Notes under the pieces: model-generated
What the model was told of the DNA's origin: nothing
Database searches by the model: none
Seen by the model: only the letters and a program-made list of their open reading frames with translations
Source: Deltaproteobacteria bacterium
Lineage (GTDB): Bacteria; Myxococcota; JADLHZ01
DNA length: 64,000 nt
Direction: 5' to 3'
Assembly: GCA_020848545.1 (NCBI GenBank)
Contig: JADLHZ010000004.1
Location: forward strand, 1 to 64,000
Made by a program: the position numbers and the translations under genes
In this document: piece by piece, positions 53,048-62,338 of the stretch
Layout: each line of letters begins with the position of its first letter
How positions within the stretch are numbered: the stretch's first letter is position 1

Positions 53048-53899
53048 CTACGCGCGAGTCGCCCGCAGTAAGTAGTTGGTTCCGAGATATTTTTTCTCGT
53101 CGGAGAGGAAGTAGTAGAAGGTCGGGTCCACCCAGCCGATGTCCTTCATCGTCGCAATGAGATCCCAGCCGTAGTCGAAGACGAGCAGCGCGCCGTCCTT
53201 GCTCATCGGATCTCCGTGGTAGACCGGCGGCAGCAGGTGCGTGAGCTTGCCGCCATCGAGAGCCGCGCGTCGGACGGTGACCGCGGCATCGAAGAGGAAA
53301 GGCACGGTGATGAGGCAAACCCCGCCCGGCGCCAACACCCGGTGCATCTCGCTCAAGGCAGCCCGAAAAGAGAACACGTGCTCGAGAACGTCGAGGGAAA
53401 CGACGGCATCGAAACAGGCATCCGGAAACGACAGCCGCTCCAAGTCTTCGCAGCGCAGGCCATGGTCATCGGCGGAGCCAGGCGCAATGCGACTGACGAA
53501 CTCGCTGCCGATGGCGAACGGATGTTTGGCGAGCAGCGCACGAAAAAAAGGCGTCGTCGCTTCCGTGCAGTAGACGCCGCGATTCGCTGCAATCTTCTCG
53601 CGCGTCACCATCCAGTCGAGCATCGAGCGCATCCGCGTGTTCATTCCGCACCTGCAGATCGCCGTTTCACGCCAGCAGGCCGTGCGCGATCCGTCCGCGT
53701 TGTGGTGCGCCCAGTCGTCGGTCACATGCAGGTTGCCCCAACCGCACCGCGGGCAGTAGCCGTTGACCACGAAGCTCTTCTCCGGGCCGCGGAAACGATG
53801 CGGCACCTCGCAAGCCCAGAACTCTTCGATGCGCCGGAGGCTCGCGGGCCATTCGGCCATGGTTCGGATGGGTTCGACGAACATGGAGTCCTTCATCAT
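53048..53899 (-). CDS. SAM methyltransferase with N-terminal Cys cluster
   Basis: ATG 53899 overlaps the upstream stop (ATGA); the product is 283 residues. Near residue 48 is CPRCGWGNLHV and near residue 83 is CRCGMNTRMRSML, a CxxC-CxC set that could bind zinc. The methyltransferase part has FDAVVSLDVLEHVFSFRA and MHRVLAPGGVCLITVPF. Motif I is weak (GVYCTEATTPFFRALL). Methyltransferases of this layout occur in glycan loci and act on sugars. It is co-translated with the GT-C protein upstream. Confidence 0.8.
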   Translation of the reverse strand: MMKDSMFVEPIRTMAEWPASLRRIEEFWACEVPHRFRGPEKSFVVNGYCPRCGWGNLHVTDDWAHHNADGSRTACWRETAICRCGMNTRMRSMLDWMVTREKIAANRGVYCTEATTPFFRALLAKHPFAIGSEFVSRIAPGSADDHGLRCEDLERLSFPDACFDAVVSLDVLEHVFSFRAALSEMHRVLAPGGVCLITVPFLFDAAVTVRRAALDGGKLTHLLPPVYHGDPMSKDGALLVFDYGWDLIATMKDIGWVDPTFYYFLSDEKKYLGTNYLLRATRA

Positions 53900-56800
53900 C
53901 GGTGCGGGAAGATCGCGCTCTCGTTGAGCAACCGCCAATGCACGGCCCCTGGCGCGGCGTCGTGCCAGAGATAGACCGGATCGCGCTCGAACGCACGCCA
54001 TTGCGGACAGTTCTCGAGCGGCACCGTGATCGCTTGCGGCCCAGCCGCGTTCGTGCGGAAGCTGACCCGGCGCGAAGACGTGGGCCCATCGGCCTCGCCG
54101 GGGATGCGATCCGAGAGTGTGAACGCATGATCGCCGGGCATGTCGAGGCATATCGCCAGGGTCTTCGCGTCGCGAGCGTTCGTGCGGTCCACGATCCAAC
54201 CACGCTCGCCCACGGTCATCGCATCCACCCAACCCCTGCCTACATCCGCGCGCACTGGATATCGGCGGCCCCCAACCTCTATCTCCTTCGGCAGCTCGCG
54301 GGCCTCTCCCAGCGCAAAAGCGCTTCCTCCAGCCGTCAGGCCGTACCATGCGATCGTCGCGCCCGCGCGGCTCGGCAAACTGACGCGAAAGCCAGCCATC
54401 GCGCAAGCTGCGCACTTTGTTTCCCTTGCGACGTCCATGCGCGCTTCGGCCGGGCGCACCCGCGCGCGCACTCGTCCTTCGCTCAGCGCAACCACCTCTG
54501 CGGCGGGCGCCTGTCCTTGCAGGTCGACCGCCCACCCGATCGCGTGCGAGACGACAGCCTGCGCCGACCCTCCCGTCTCGACGACGGCGTCAACGCGTCC
54601 GGCGCTCGCTGGACCGCCGTCGGAACGCGACCATCCGAATCCTCGGGCGGCGTCGTGCTCGAGCTCGACCGCCTTGCCATCGGCACCCACCGCGACGAGC
54701 CGAACGCTGGCGGCGATGTCATCCGGCACCGTCGCATCCAACTCGAAGCCGGCGGTGAGACAAGCGCTGCAACCGGTCGCGGCGGCGACATCGGGCCGCG
54801 GAAGCTTCGGGGCCGCGCGCGCGAGCGTCCGGTCGCCCGCCTCGAGCCGCACCTCGGCGGCCGGCTGTTGCGCGCCTCGATCGATCGCCCAACCGCGTAA
54901 ATGCCACCGCCGACCGACCAAGCCACAGTCGGGGCTCGCTTCGGACGCGAAAAAGCTCGGCGCGAAACCCCAGTCGCACGGGCTGTGCGGCTCCTCCGAT
55001 GAGGGATCCAAGAAGCGTACTCCGGCAGCGCGCAGATCGTCGCGCGGCGTGATCCCTGCGTCGATGCGCGCCCAGATCTGCCATCCGCTCACGTCGGCGA
55101 ATGGCGCGTAGTGCTCGAGCAGATAGGTACTGACCGCGTAATAGCGCACCGTCCGAGGAACTCCATCGCCCAAACCATAGCCACGCGGTGAATCGTAGAT
55201 CACGAAGAGAGGGCGCGTACGCTCGAAATGCGCAATCAGATCGAGCTGCGAGCGGCGGCGCACGGCCAACGACACGTGATAGTACGGGCTGAGCAGCGGC
55301 CGATCGAGGATGTAGTGTGTGAGCAGTGGTGTGTCGGCGAAGTCAAAGAGCGGTGCGTCCTTGCTTTCGTAGGCCGCGAAAAAGCGCGTGAGCGACGCCC
55401 ATTCGTCAACCTCTTGCGCGAGCGCGCGACCGGCGAGCGGCCCCAGTCGGTCGACGTAGCGCGAGCCGCCAGCCCGCTTCACGAAACGATCGTGCGCCTT
55501 GGAAACCTGCGCATAACCCGCGGGCGCGGCCAACGCGACCAGGGCGGCGGCCAAGAGCGCGGACCCGCCCACGGGCACGCGGCGAAGCAGCGGCGCGGCC
55601 AACCGCAGCCCCACCAACACGCAGCAAGGCAGCGCCATCGCGAGCACGTGCGTCACGTGGTAATCTGCGCGGCTCATGTACTTTTGGTAGTAGGTGGCGA
55701 TGACCAGCGCCATCGCCATGATCGACGCATCGGCCGGCGTCGCCTGCGCACGCCGCGGCCATCCCAAATAGACGAGCCACGCGACGACCAGCACCGTCAT
55801 GACCGGCGCGATGACCCCGATGAGATAGTAAGCGTCGGCGAGCAGCCCGGCATTCACCGGCAACCCGCCGACGAGCCGGTGCCCGTCGGCGAAGGTCGTA
55901 TAGTACGAGATGACACCGCGCAGCGCTCCCACGGCAGCCAGCACTGCGGTGATGGCGATGAGACAGGTCGCGGCTCCGGCGCCAGTCGCTATCGTAAGCG
56001 GATAGTTCTTCAACCCCCCGCCTGGACGCGCATCACGCCATTCCCAGAGGACGATCATGGCAACGATCGCGATCGCCGCAAAGGCGAGCTCGGGCGTCAG
56101 CAAGTTCGCAACCCCGCAAAGCCACGCGAGCCCGAACGCCGCCCCGCGCGAGCGCTTGGCGAGGGCCCGATGCAGGACGATGAGCGCGACGGGAAAGACC
56201 ACCGCGCGCGGGTGAAACGCCGGCAGGCAGAGGAGCGTCAGGAGCAACGCCGCTTGCGGGAGCGGGCGGCGCTCAGTGGCGTCACGAACGTAGAGAAAGG
56301 TGGCGAACGCGCAGATCGCCGGCGTGTAAACGACGAACGTGCCGTCGGCGCCCCAGGCCGAGGCATCGAGCGCAAACCATCCGAGCATTGGAAAGAGGAT
56401 GTCCTGCAGGGGTCCATGGATGACCAAGATGTCGCGCCACGGCCAGAGCCCACGTTGTACCGTGCGCAACGCGGCGAGCTGTTCGCCGAGGTGGTAGTGG
56501 TCGACGAAGGACAGCGGCTCAGGCACTGCGGCGTAAAGAAGAAGCAGCGCGCTCGGAAAAACCACGAAGGCATTGAGACGCTCCTGCAACACCGAGGACG
56601 CGTGGCGGCGTGCATGAATGACGATCGCAATCGCCAAGGCGCACCAAACGAGCCCGAGCCAAACCGGAAACCAATCGAGGTGGAGCACGGCGCCGTCGCT
56701 CACTGTGAGGGCGCTCGCGCGGCTGACGAGCCCCACGGCAAGCGGCGCGAGCACACCAAGCCCGATATTCAGATGTCGCGCGCGCGCGAGCCCCCGCTCG

Positions 56801-57210
56801 ACACCACCGATGCTCGCGACGGCGCCGATGGCCAGCCAGGCCATCAGCACGCCCCACGACGAGGCGCCGAGCAGGACAGCTGCCGCGATGCCCGCCACGA
56901 GGCCCACGAGCGTTTGGTGCCAAAGCTGGGCGCCGATTTCGGCCGCGAACGCCGGCCGCCGTCGACCGAGGTCCTCTAGGCGAGGCGTCAAGGCGTAGGC
57001 GGCGATCCAGATCAGCGGAAAGACGAGCGCCACGAGATAGTAGCGATCGAAGTACACGTTGATGTTGAAGCGCGCAAAGATGGGATAGCCGACGATGTCT
57101 GTCTTCGTCACGAGCGGCGCCTCGATCGATGCATCGAGCGCGTACGCCACGCAGGCAGAGAATAAGCCGCTGGCGAAGAAACGGGCGATGTGCAGCGGCG
57201 ACGTGTTCAA
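53896..57210 (-). CDS. GT-C-like membrane protein with C-terminal Cys-containing GWA repeats
   Basis: I take TTG 57210 as start because it leaves 88 bases to the divergent gene; GTG 57288 would lengthen the basic N terminus. About 12 helices fill residues 1-600, with an acidic loop FVDHYHLGEQL near residue 265, typical of GT-C catalytic loops. The soluble C-terminal half holds two related units, GWAIDRGAQQPAAEVRLEAG and GWAVDLQGQAPAAEVVAL, each followed by DVA and a CxxC (GCSAC, KCAAC). The units look like carbohydrate-binding modules, and the paired Cys suggest a disulphide outside the cytoplasm. Overall it is a likely periplasmic-side glycosyltransferase. Confidence 0.78.
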   Translation of the reverse strand: MNTSPLHIARFFASGLFSACVAYALDASIEAPLVTKTDIVGYPIFARFNINVYFDRYYLVALVFPLIWIAAYALTPRLEDLGRRRPAFAAEIGAQLWHQTLVGLVAGIAAAVLLGASSWGVLMAWLAIGAVASIGGVERGLARARHLNIGLGVLAPLAVGLVSRASALTVSDGAVLHLDWFPVWLGLVWCALAIAIVIHARRHASSVLQERLNAFVVFPSALLLLYAAVPEPLSFVDHYHLGEQLAALRTVQRGLWPWRDILVIHGPLQDILFPMLGWFALDASAWGADGTFVVYTPAICAFATFLYVRDATERRPLPQAALLLTLLCLPAFHPRAVVFPVALIVLHRALAKRSRGAAFGLAWLCGVANLLTPELAFAAIAIVAMIVLWEWRDARPGGGLKNYPLTIATGAGAATCLIAITAVLAAVGALRGVISYYTTFADGHRLVGGLPVNAGLLADAYYLIGVIAPVMTVLVVAWLVYLGWPRRAQATPADASIMAMALVIATYYQKYMSRADYHVTHVLAMALPCCVLVGLRLAAPLLRRVPVGGSALLAAALVALAAPAGYAQVSKAHDRFVKRAGGSRYVDRLGPLAGRALAQEVDEWASLTRFFAAYESKDAPLFDFADTPLLTHYILDRPLLSPYYHVSLAVRRRSQLDLIAHFERTRPLFVIYDSPRGYGLGDGVPRTVRYYAVSTYLLEHYAPFADVSGWQIWARIDAGITPRDDLRAAGVRFLDPSSEEPHSPCDWGFAPSFFASEASPDCGLVGRRWHLRGWAIDRGAQQPAAEVRLEAGDRTLARAAPKLPRPDVAAATGCSACLTAGFELDATVPDDIAASVRLVAVGADGKAVELEHDAARGFGWSRSDGGPASAGRVDAVVETGGSAQAVVSHAIGWAVDLQGQAPAAEVVALSEGRVRARVRPAEARMDVARETKCAACAMAGFRVSLPSRAGATIAWYGLTAGGSAFALGEARELPKEIEVGGRRYPVRADVGRGWVDAMTVGERGWIVDRTNARDAKTLAICLDMPGDHAFTLSDRIPGEADGPTSSRRVSFRTNAAGPQAITVPLENCPQWRAFERDPVYLWHDAAPGAVHWRLLNESAIFPHR

Positions 57211-57298
57211 TGCGCCGCGCCGATATCCGATGCGCGACCGTCGAGCAAGGCGACGACGGAGCTTGCAAATTGGGTCGAGCTTTGGCACCCGCCAACGG

Positions 57299-58018
57299 AT
57301 GGACGTGCGCCTCGCCGACATCCCGCTTCTCATCCTGGCCGGCGGCCGCGCGACACGTCTGGGCACGCTGAGCGAGGATCTGCCGAAGTTCCTCATGCCG
57401 ATCGGCGAGCAAAAACGGTTCGCGGACGTGCAGCTCGCGTGGGCACACGCCCAGGGCTTTCGCCGCATCGTGCTCAGCGTCGGCTACCGCGGCGAGCTCA
57501 TCGAGCAATACTGCCAGAACGGCGACCGCTGGCAGCTAAGCATCAGTTATGCGAAAGACGGCGATCGCCCCCTCGGAACGGCGGGTGCGGTCAAGCGCGC
57601 CTTCGCGGATCCGCCGCCGTGCGCGTGCGTGCTCTACGGCGACACCATCCTCGAGCTCGACTGCGTTGCTGCTGTGCGACGCCTCGAGACGCCTGGCGCG
57701 GTGGCGGTCATGACCGTCCTCGCAGATCCGCCAGCTGGCCACAGACCCAACGCCGACTTCGACGGAACCCGCGTTCTCTACGCGAAAAAGACACCTGACC
57801 CGTCATGGCGCTACATCGACTACGGCTTCCTCGTGCTGAGCGATCGTTTCCTCCGCGAAGTCTCGGCGGATGTGCCCCTCGACCTGGCCGAGCCGCTGGA
57901 GATCGCTGCGCGGGCTGGACGTTTAGCCGGGATGGCCGCGACGGTCCCCTTCTGCGAGATCAACACCCCAGAAGCGCTCAATGCGTTTCGCGACCGGTTC
58001 ACGCCATGGCTGAAGTGA
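57299..58018 (+). CDS. Sugar-1-phosphate nucleotidyltransferase (HddC-like)
   Basis: The 239-residue protein begins ADIPLLILAGGRATRLGTLS, the nucleotidyltransferase phosphate loop, with LPKFLMPIGEQKRFADVQL and YGDTILELD. It is close to D-glycero-D-manno-heptose-1-phosphate guanylyltransferases (HddC), which are small enzymes like this one, but mannose-1-phosphate specificity cannot be excluded. The downstream gene is a GmhB-like phosphatase overlapping by 13 bases, which supports the heptose reading. No GmhA/HddA partner is in the window. Confidence 0.83.
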   Translation: MDVRLADIPLLILAGGRATRLGTLSEDLPKFLMPIGEQKRFADVQLAWAHAQGFRRIVLSVGYRGELIEQYCQNGDRWQLSISYAKDGDRPLGTAGAVKRAFADPPPCACVLYGDTILELDCVAAVRRLETPGAVAVMTVLADPPAGHRPNADFDGTRVLYAKKTPDPSWRYIDYGFLVLSDRFLREVSADVPLDLAEPLEIAARAGRLAGMAATVPFCEINTPEALNAFRDRFTPWLK

Positions 58019-58584
58019 TCATCCTCGACCGCGACGGCGTTCTGAACACGATCGTCGTCGACCCCGAGCATGGCACCATCGACAGCCCGCTCCACCCGAC
58101 GCAGGTCACGCTTCTGCCGGGCGTGCCCGAGGCGTTGCTCACCTTGAACCACCTCGGATTCGCCCTCGCGATCGCGACAAACCAGCCGTCCGCGGCCAAG
58201 GGCAAGACCACCGAGAAGAACCTTCGGGACACCCACGCCCGCGTCCTCGAGCTCGCGCAGGCGGCCGGCGCCCGGATCCTATCGAATCAGCTGTGCCTGC
58301 ATCGCTCCGAAGACGGCTGCGCGTGTCGCAAGCCCCAGCCAAAAATGCTGCTCGATGCGCTCCGCGATCTCGGCGCCGACCCGACGCATGCCTGGATGGT
58401 GGGTGACGGCGTGACCGACGTCGAGGCAGGGCAGCGCGCCGGCACGCGGACCGCGTTTCTCGGGCCGCGCAAATGCGACGCTTGCAAGATCTTCGACGGA
58501 CACTCCGCCGCACCGACAGTGTGGTGCGCCGATCTCCCGGCTTTCGTGCGCCACCTCGAAGCGTCGCGTCCGCCCCGTCCGTGA
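58006..58584 (+). CDS. gmhB: D-glycero-D-manno-heptose 1,7-bisphosphate 7-phosphatase-like HAD enzyme
   Basis: From ATG 58006 the 192-residue protein starts VIILDRDGVLN (HAD motif I) and includes ATNQPSAAKGK (motif II) and WMVGDGVTDVEAG (motif IV). The zinc ligands CLHRSEDGCACRKP match the C-x-H...C-x-C set of GmhB. GmhB dephosphorylates heptose-1,7-bisphosphate on the way to ADP- or GDP-heptose. An 83-CDACKIF segment near the end adds two Cys not typical of the family. Coupled to the nucleotidyltransferase gene. Confidence 0.88.
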   Translation: MAEVIILDRDGVLNTIVVDPEHGTIDSPLHPTQVTLLPGVPEALLTLNHLGFALAIATNQPSAAKGKTTEKNLRDTHARVLELAQAAGARILSNQLCLHRSEDGCACRKPQPKMLLDALRDLGADPTHAWMVGDGVTDVEAGQRAGTRTAFLGPRKCDACKIFDGHSAAPTVWCADLPAFVRHLEASRPPRP

Positions 58585-58704
58585 GCACCGCCGAGCTGGC
58601 TGGTGCAACCCCGGCTCGTGAATCGGAAGCTTGGCGACATCATTGCCGAAGTCCGAAAACCTGCCCGCGCGACGAGGCCATTTAGCTCTTGCCAGTGATG
58701 ATCT

Positions 58705-60573
58705 TCACTTTTGCTCCACTGACGGTGCGCAGCTCGACGGCGAATCCCAATGGATCGCGTAGAGTATGTGCGACTCGGCGGCGTTCGCTTCTTTGTGCAA
58801 CTCCGTCAAACGCCCGCTGCACGTCCAGCGACCGACGAGGTCATTCGCATAGCTGCCGTCGGGGCCTACGTAGAGGTGGGTAACATGCATGTCCCGCATA
58901 GCGGCCTCATCGAGCTTGTGCGCGCGGTGAATCACCTCCGGCGTGTGAGGCCACCACGGGAACGGGCTCTCGAAGCCCGTCGCCGCAATGAATCGCCACG
59001 AAGCGCCGGCGGTGATGACACGTGCGCCCGGGTCGACGTTCGCTCGCATCCAGTGTCCCATCGCGTGCTCCAGGTCGGTCAGCGGGTCGGGAGCGGGCAC
59101 GAGCTTCGACTCGCGATAGTAGGCTGCGTACGTCAATCCGGCTGCCCACAGGCTCGTCGCCATGGTCAGCCCGAGAAACGACGCGAGCGCGGTCCGTCGC
59201 AGCCCCGTGCTGCTCCGAATCCAGGCGGCCAACGCAACTCCGCTCAGCAACGCGCCAGCCACCATGAAGTAGCCGAAGAACCGAACGAGCTCCGGGTCGT
59301 GCGAGGCGTATCTGAAAAACACGGGCGCACACAGGGCCGCGCCGGCCGCGAGCCACAGCGAGCGCGAAGTGCGGTTTCGGAACGCCCACACTCCGATCAC
59401 GAAATAGAGCGGCAAGAACCAGCCGAACTCCTGAACGACGTAAGGCACCGACGACAGGTCCAGCGGCAGGTACCTGGGGTTGACGAAACCAAGCACCACC
59501 GGCGGCCAGCGCAACTCGATCGTAGCGACAACGGGTCGCGGCGCATGCGGGCTCAACAAGTTGCCCATCACCCCGCCCTGCACGAGCACGATTAACGCAG
59601 CGACGACGATCACCGCGAACGCGTACGCATCTTTTCGCGAACGTGCGCTCCACGCGGCGGTCACCACCGCCGCCGCAAGCGCCGCGGCAAACGCGCTCTC
59701 TTCGACGATCCCCAGGGTCGCCAGCATGACAGTGAAGATGCCCGCTTGCCACGGAGTAGGCCGAGGCATGAAGGCGCACGCGCGCATGCAGAGCATCCAC
59801 AGAGGGTAGCCGAGCGCGACCGGCGGCCGCAGCATGCCGAACGCGGCCGCCTGCGTGCTGTTGCCGTGAATGAAGCCCTCGAACGGCTTGAGCGTCGCGA
59901 TTTTGTCCCAGACGTCGGGCGGCGCGTTCTCACCAAAGAGCTTCAACCACAGCATGCCGCCGCCGAAAAAGCAGAGCACCATCCCGGCCACTGCGCCGAG
60001 CTTGCCCGCGAGCTCATCGCCATACATGAACGCGACCCCGATCGAGCCGATCATACAGACGAGGCCGATCAAATCGACCGCGCGGTAGCCAATACCCGAG
60101 AAGAGAGAGAGCGCGGCGACCAAGATGTCGATACCGTAGTGATACTGCAGCGCGTAGTCGGGCAAGAACGGGTCGACCAGCGGGAAATGACGGAACTGGA
60201 GGAAGGTCGTGATCGCGTAGTGGCAGTGATAGTCGTGATAGAGCGAGGGAACGACGAGGAGCGCCTGTAGCACGAGCACCGCTGCAGCGATACCACCGAA
60301 CAACGCGAGGTCGTTCCAGATGGGCCGCGGGCGACGCGTGCGCAACACGATGGCGGAGCCGACCAGGACCGCCCACGTCATCGCGAACGCGACCGGCGGC
60401 ATCACGATGCGCGCGAGGATGTTGCTCACGAAGACGAAGACCGTGAGGCCGACGATGATCCCGCAGCCGACGAGGGCGATCACGTGCCGGCTGGTGATGA
60501 TGTGTGTCGCCAAAATGACGCCGAAGGCCGTGAGACCGAGGACCCAAATGACGAAGAGCAACGCCGACAACAC
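58705..60573 (-). CDS. Polytopic GT-C-like membrane protein
   Basis: The 622-residue protein has about 12 hydrophobic segments. The loop VVPSLYHDYHCHYAITTFL and YALQYHYGIDILVAAL resemble the KYHYAVTML loop of the protein at 8486-11476, so the two are likely related GT-C enzymes. A soluble C-terminal portion of about 130 residues follows the last helix. GTG 60573 abuts the stop of the methyltransferase upstream with no gap, so they are coupled. Donor and acceptor are unknown. Confidence 0.78.
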   Translation of the reverse strand: MLSALLFVIWVLGLTAFGVILATHIITSRHVIALVGCGIIVGLTVFVFVSNILARIVMPPVAFAMTWAVLVGSAIVLRTRRPRPIWNDLALFGGIAAAVLVLQALLVVPSLYHDYHCHYAITTFLQFRHFPLVDPFLPDYALQYHYGIDILVAALSLFSGIGYRAVDLIGLVCMIGSIGVAFMYGDELAGKLGAVAGMVLCFFGGGMLWLKLFGENAPPDVWDKIATLKPFEGFIHGNSTQAAAFGMLRPPVALGYPLWMLCMRACAFMPRPTPWQAGIFTVMLATLGIVEESAFAAALAAAVVTAAWSARSRKDAYAFAVIVVAALIVLVQGGVMGNLLSPHAPRPVVATIELRWPPVVLGFVNPRYLPLDLSSVPYVVQEFGWFLPLYFVIGVWAFRNRTSRSLWLAAGAALCAPVFFRYASHDPELVRFFGYFMVAGALLSGVALAAWIRSSTGLRRTALASFLGLTMATSLWAAGLTYAAYYRESKLVPAPDPLTDLEHAMGHWMRANVDPGARVITAGASWRFIAATGFESPFPWWPHTPEVIHRAHKLDEAAMRDMHVTHLYVGPDGSYANDLVGRWTCSGRLTELHKEANAAESHILYAIHWDSPSSCAPSVEQK

Positions 60574-61251
60574 TCAGCGCTTACCTTCTGCGGTCGCGGT
60601 GACCATGACTTGGGCGCCGAGCGGCAGCCAACCGAGCTTAGACTCGAGCGGCCGCAGCGCAGCCAAGAACTTTGGGAAGAACACGATGAAATCGCGCCTG
60701 ATGCGACCGAGACCGGCGCTCGAGAGCATGCGTTGATACGACCAAGGCCAGAGCAAGATCGCGTCGTCGTCGAACGGGCAGCTGCGCACGACCCGCTGCG
60801 TGAGCGGGTTCAGCGGATTGTGCTCGAAGATCACGAGCTTGCCCCCGGGTTTGAGGCTACGACCGATGCGGCGCACGAGCTCGACGCGATCGGCCGGCGG
60901 CACGTGATGCAACACGTTCGACAGCACGGCGGCCGAAAAGTACTGCGCGGGTAGCACGGCCGCTTCGTGGTGCAAGGTCGCCGTCGGCGTCCTGCGCGCT
61001 GCCACGGCCAGGCTCTCTTTCGAAGGGTCGAAGCCATGCACCTGCTCGAAGTGCTCGCCGAGCAAGGTCAAGAGGCCGCCGACGCCGCAGCCGTAGTCGA
61101 GCACGGGCTCGCCCTGCGGTAGCCCGAGGCGCTTCATGCAGTCGAGCTTGTAGCGAGAGAAGTACTCGGCGCTCTCGCCGCTCGCGGTGACGCTGCCGGT
61201 GACGATGTCTTCGTAACCGCGCGCGTAGTCGTCGAACTTGGTTGCGCTCAT
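60574..61251 (-). CDS. Class I SAM-dependent methyltransferase
   Basis: From ATG 61251 the protein is 225 residues with YDEDYARGYED-like N terminus (KFDDYARGYEDIVTG), motif I VLDYGCGVGGLLTLL, FDPSKESLAVA and LSNVLHHVPPADR, then LKPGGKLVIFEHNPLNP. The order is that of ubiquinone/glycan-type Methyltransf_25 enzymes. It precedes the GT-C-like gene and is divergent from a GT2 by 70 bases. A role in modifying a lipid-linked sugar is inference. Confidence 0.84.
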   Translation of the reverse strand: MSATKFDDYARGYEDIVTGSVTASGESAEYFSRYKLDCMKRLGLPQGEPVLDYGCGVGGLLTLLGEHFEQVHGFDPSKESLAVAARRTPTATLHHEAAVLPAQYFSAAVLSNVLHHVPPADRVELVRRIGRSLKPGGKLVIFEHNPLNPLTQRVVRSCPFDDDAILLWPWSYQRMLSSAGLGRIRRDFIVFFPKFLAALRPLESKLGWLPLGAQVMVTATAEGKR

Positions 61252-61321
61252 GTGCGCGGTCGCCCTAGCACATCGGCTCCACCTTGACGCAACAGTTCTA
61301 GTCCCGCATTGTCGCGCGCCA

Positions 61322-62338
61322 ATGGATAAGCCCCTCACGGGTCAGGCGCCTGCCTCCGCGGCCACCCGCGTACACACGATCTCCGTGGTCGTGCCGGTCT
61401 ACCAAGGCGAGCAGACGCTCGCCGGCCTGGTCGACGAGATCGCGCCGCTCGTTGCCGTACAGACGACGCCTGCGGGCAGGCACTACCGCGTGAGTGAGGT
61501 GGTGATGGTGCACGACGGCGCCGTCGACGGCTCGCATCGCGTCATGCAGAAGCTCGCCGCCGAGCACGCGTTCGTGAGGCCGCTGTGGCTGTCGCGAAAC
61601 TACGGTCAGCACCCTGCCACCTTGGCCGGCATGGCGAGCTCGAGCGGCGATTGGGTCGTCACCGTCGACGAAGATGGGCAACAGAACCCGACCGACATCG
61701 GCAAGCTGCTCGATGTGGCGCTCAATGGCGGTCACTCGCTCGTCTACGCAAAACCCCTGAACCCTCCGCCGCATGGGTTCTTTCGCAACGCCATGAGCGG
61801 CTTGGCCAAGTGGTTCTTCGTGACTTTGCTGTCGAACGTGTCGATTGGACGCTTCAACAGCTTTCGCCTCATTCACGGCGAAATCGCGCGAAGCGTGTCA
61901 GCCTACTGCGGAAATCAAGTGTATCTCGACGTCGCGCTCGGCTGGGTCGTGCCGGGCAGCGGCCACTGCCCGGTCATGCTGCGCGACGAAGGTTCGCGCC
62001 GGTCGGGGTACAACCTGCGCAAGCTCGTCGCGCACTTTTGGCGGCTCGTGCTCACCTCGGGAACCCGTCCGCTGAGGCTCATCTCGCTGCTCGGCACGCT
62101 CTCGGTGCTCGCGGCGTTTGCGATCAGCGCGTTCGCGGTCTGGGAAAAGATCATGTCGCGCGTGCCGGTCGCAGGCTGGACGTCGCTGATGATCGTCCTG
62201 TGCTTCTTCTCGGGGCTGATCCTCTTTTCGCTAGGGGTCGCCTGCGAATACTTGGGCATCACGCTCAACATGGCCATGGGAAAACCGCTCTACATGCTGG
62301 TCTCTCGGCCGCTGAATTCAGACGAAGATCGAGTGTGA
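61322..62338 (+). CDS. GT2 glycosyltransferase, GtrB/ArnC-like, membrane anchored
   Basis: The 338-residue protein has VVPVYQGEQTLAGLV, VMVHDGAVDGSHRVM (the usual D-D pair reads H-D) and VTVDEDGQQNPTDIG as metal motif. Two C-terminal helices follow (LSVLAAFAISAFAVWEKI, then LMIVLCFFSGLILFSLGVA). The layout is that of polyprenyl-phosphate sugar transferases, parallel to the enzyme at 4250-5233. It is coupled to the SDR downstream (GTGA). Confidence 0.87.
   Translation: MDKPLTGQAPASAATRVHTISVVVPVYQGEQTLAGLVDEIAPLVAVQTTPAGRHYRVSEVVMVHDGAVDGSHRVMQKLAAEHAFVRPLWLSRNYGQHPATLAGMASSSGDWVVTVDEDGQQNPTDIGKLLDVALNGGHSLVYAKPLNPPPHGFFRNAMSGLAKWFFVTLLSNVSIGRFNSFRLIHGEIARSVSAYCGNQVYLDVALGWVVPGSGHCPVMLRDEGSRRSGYNLRKLVAHFWRLVLTSGTRPLRLISLLGTLSVLAAFAISAFAVWEKIMSRVPVAGWTSLMIVLCFFSGLILFSLGVACEYLGITLNMAMGKPLYMLVSRPLNSDEDRV

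Noticed and set aside
58585-58704. Small gene between the GmhB-like and GT-C genes
   Set aside because: Only short frames with no ribosome binding site or motif; the 120 bases look like plain intergenic DNA.
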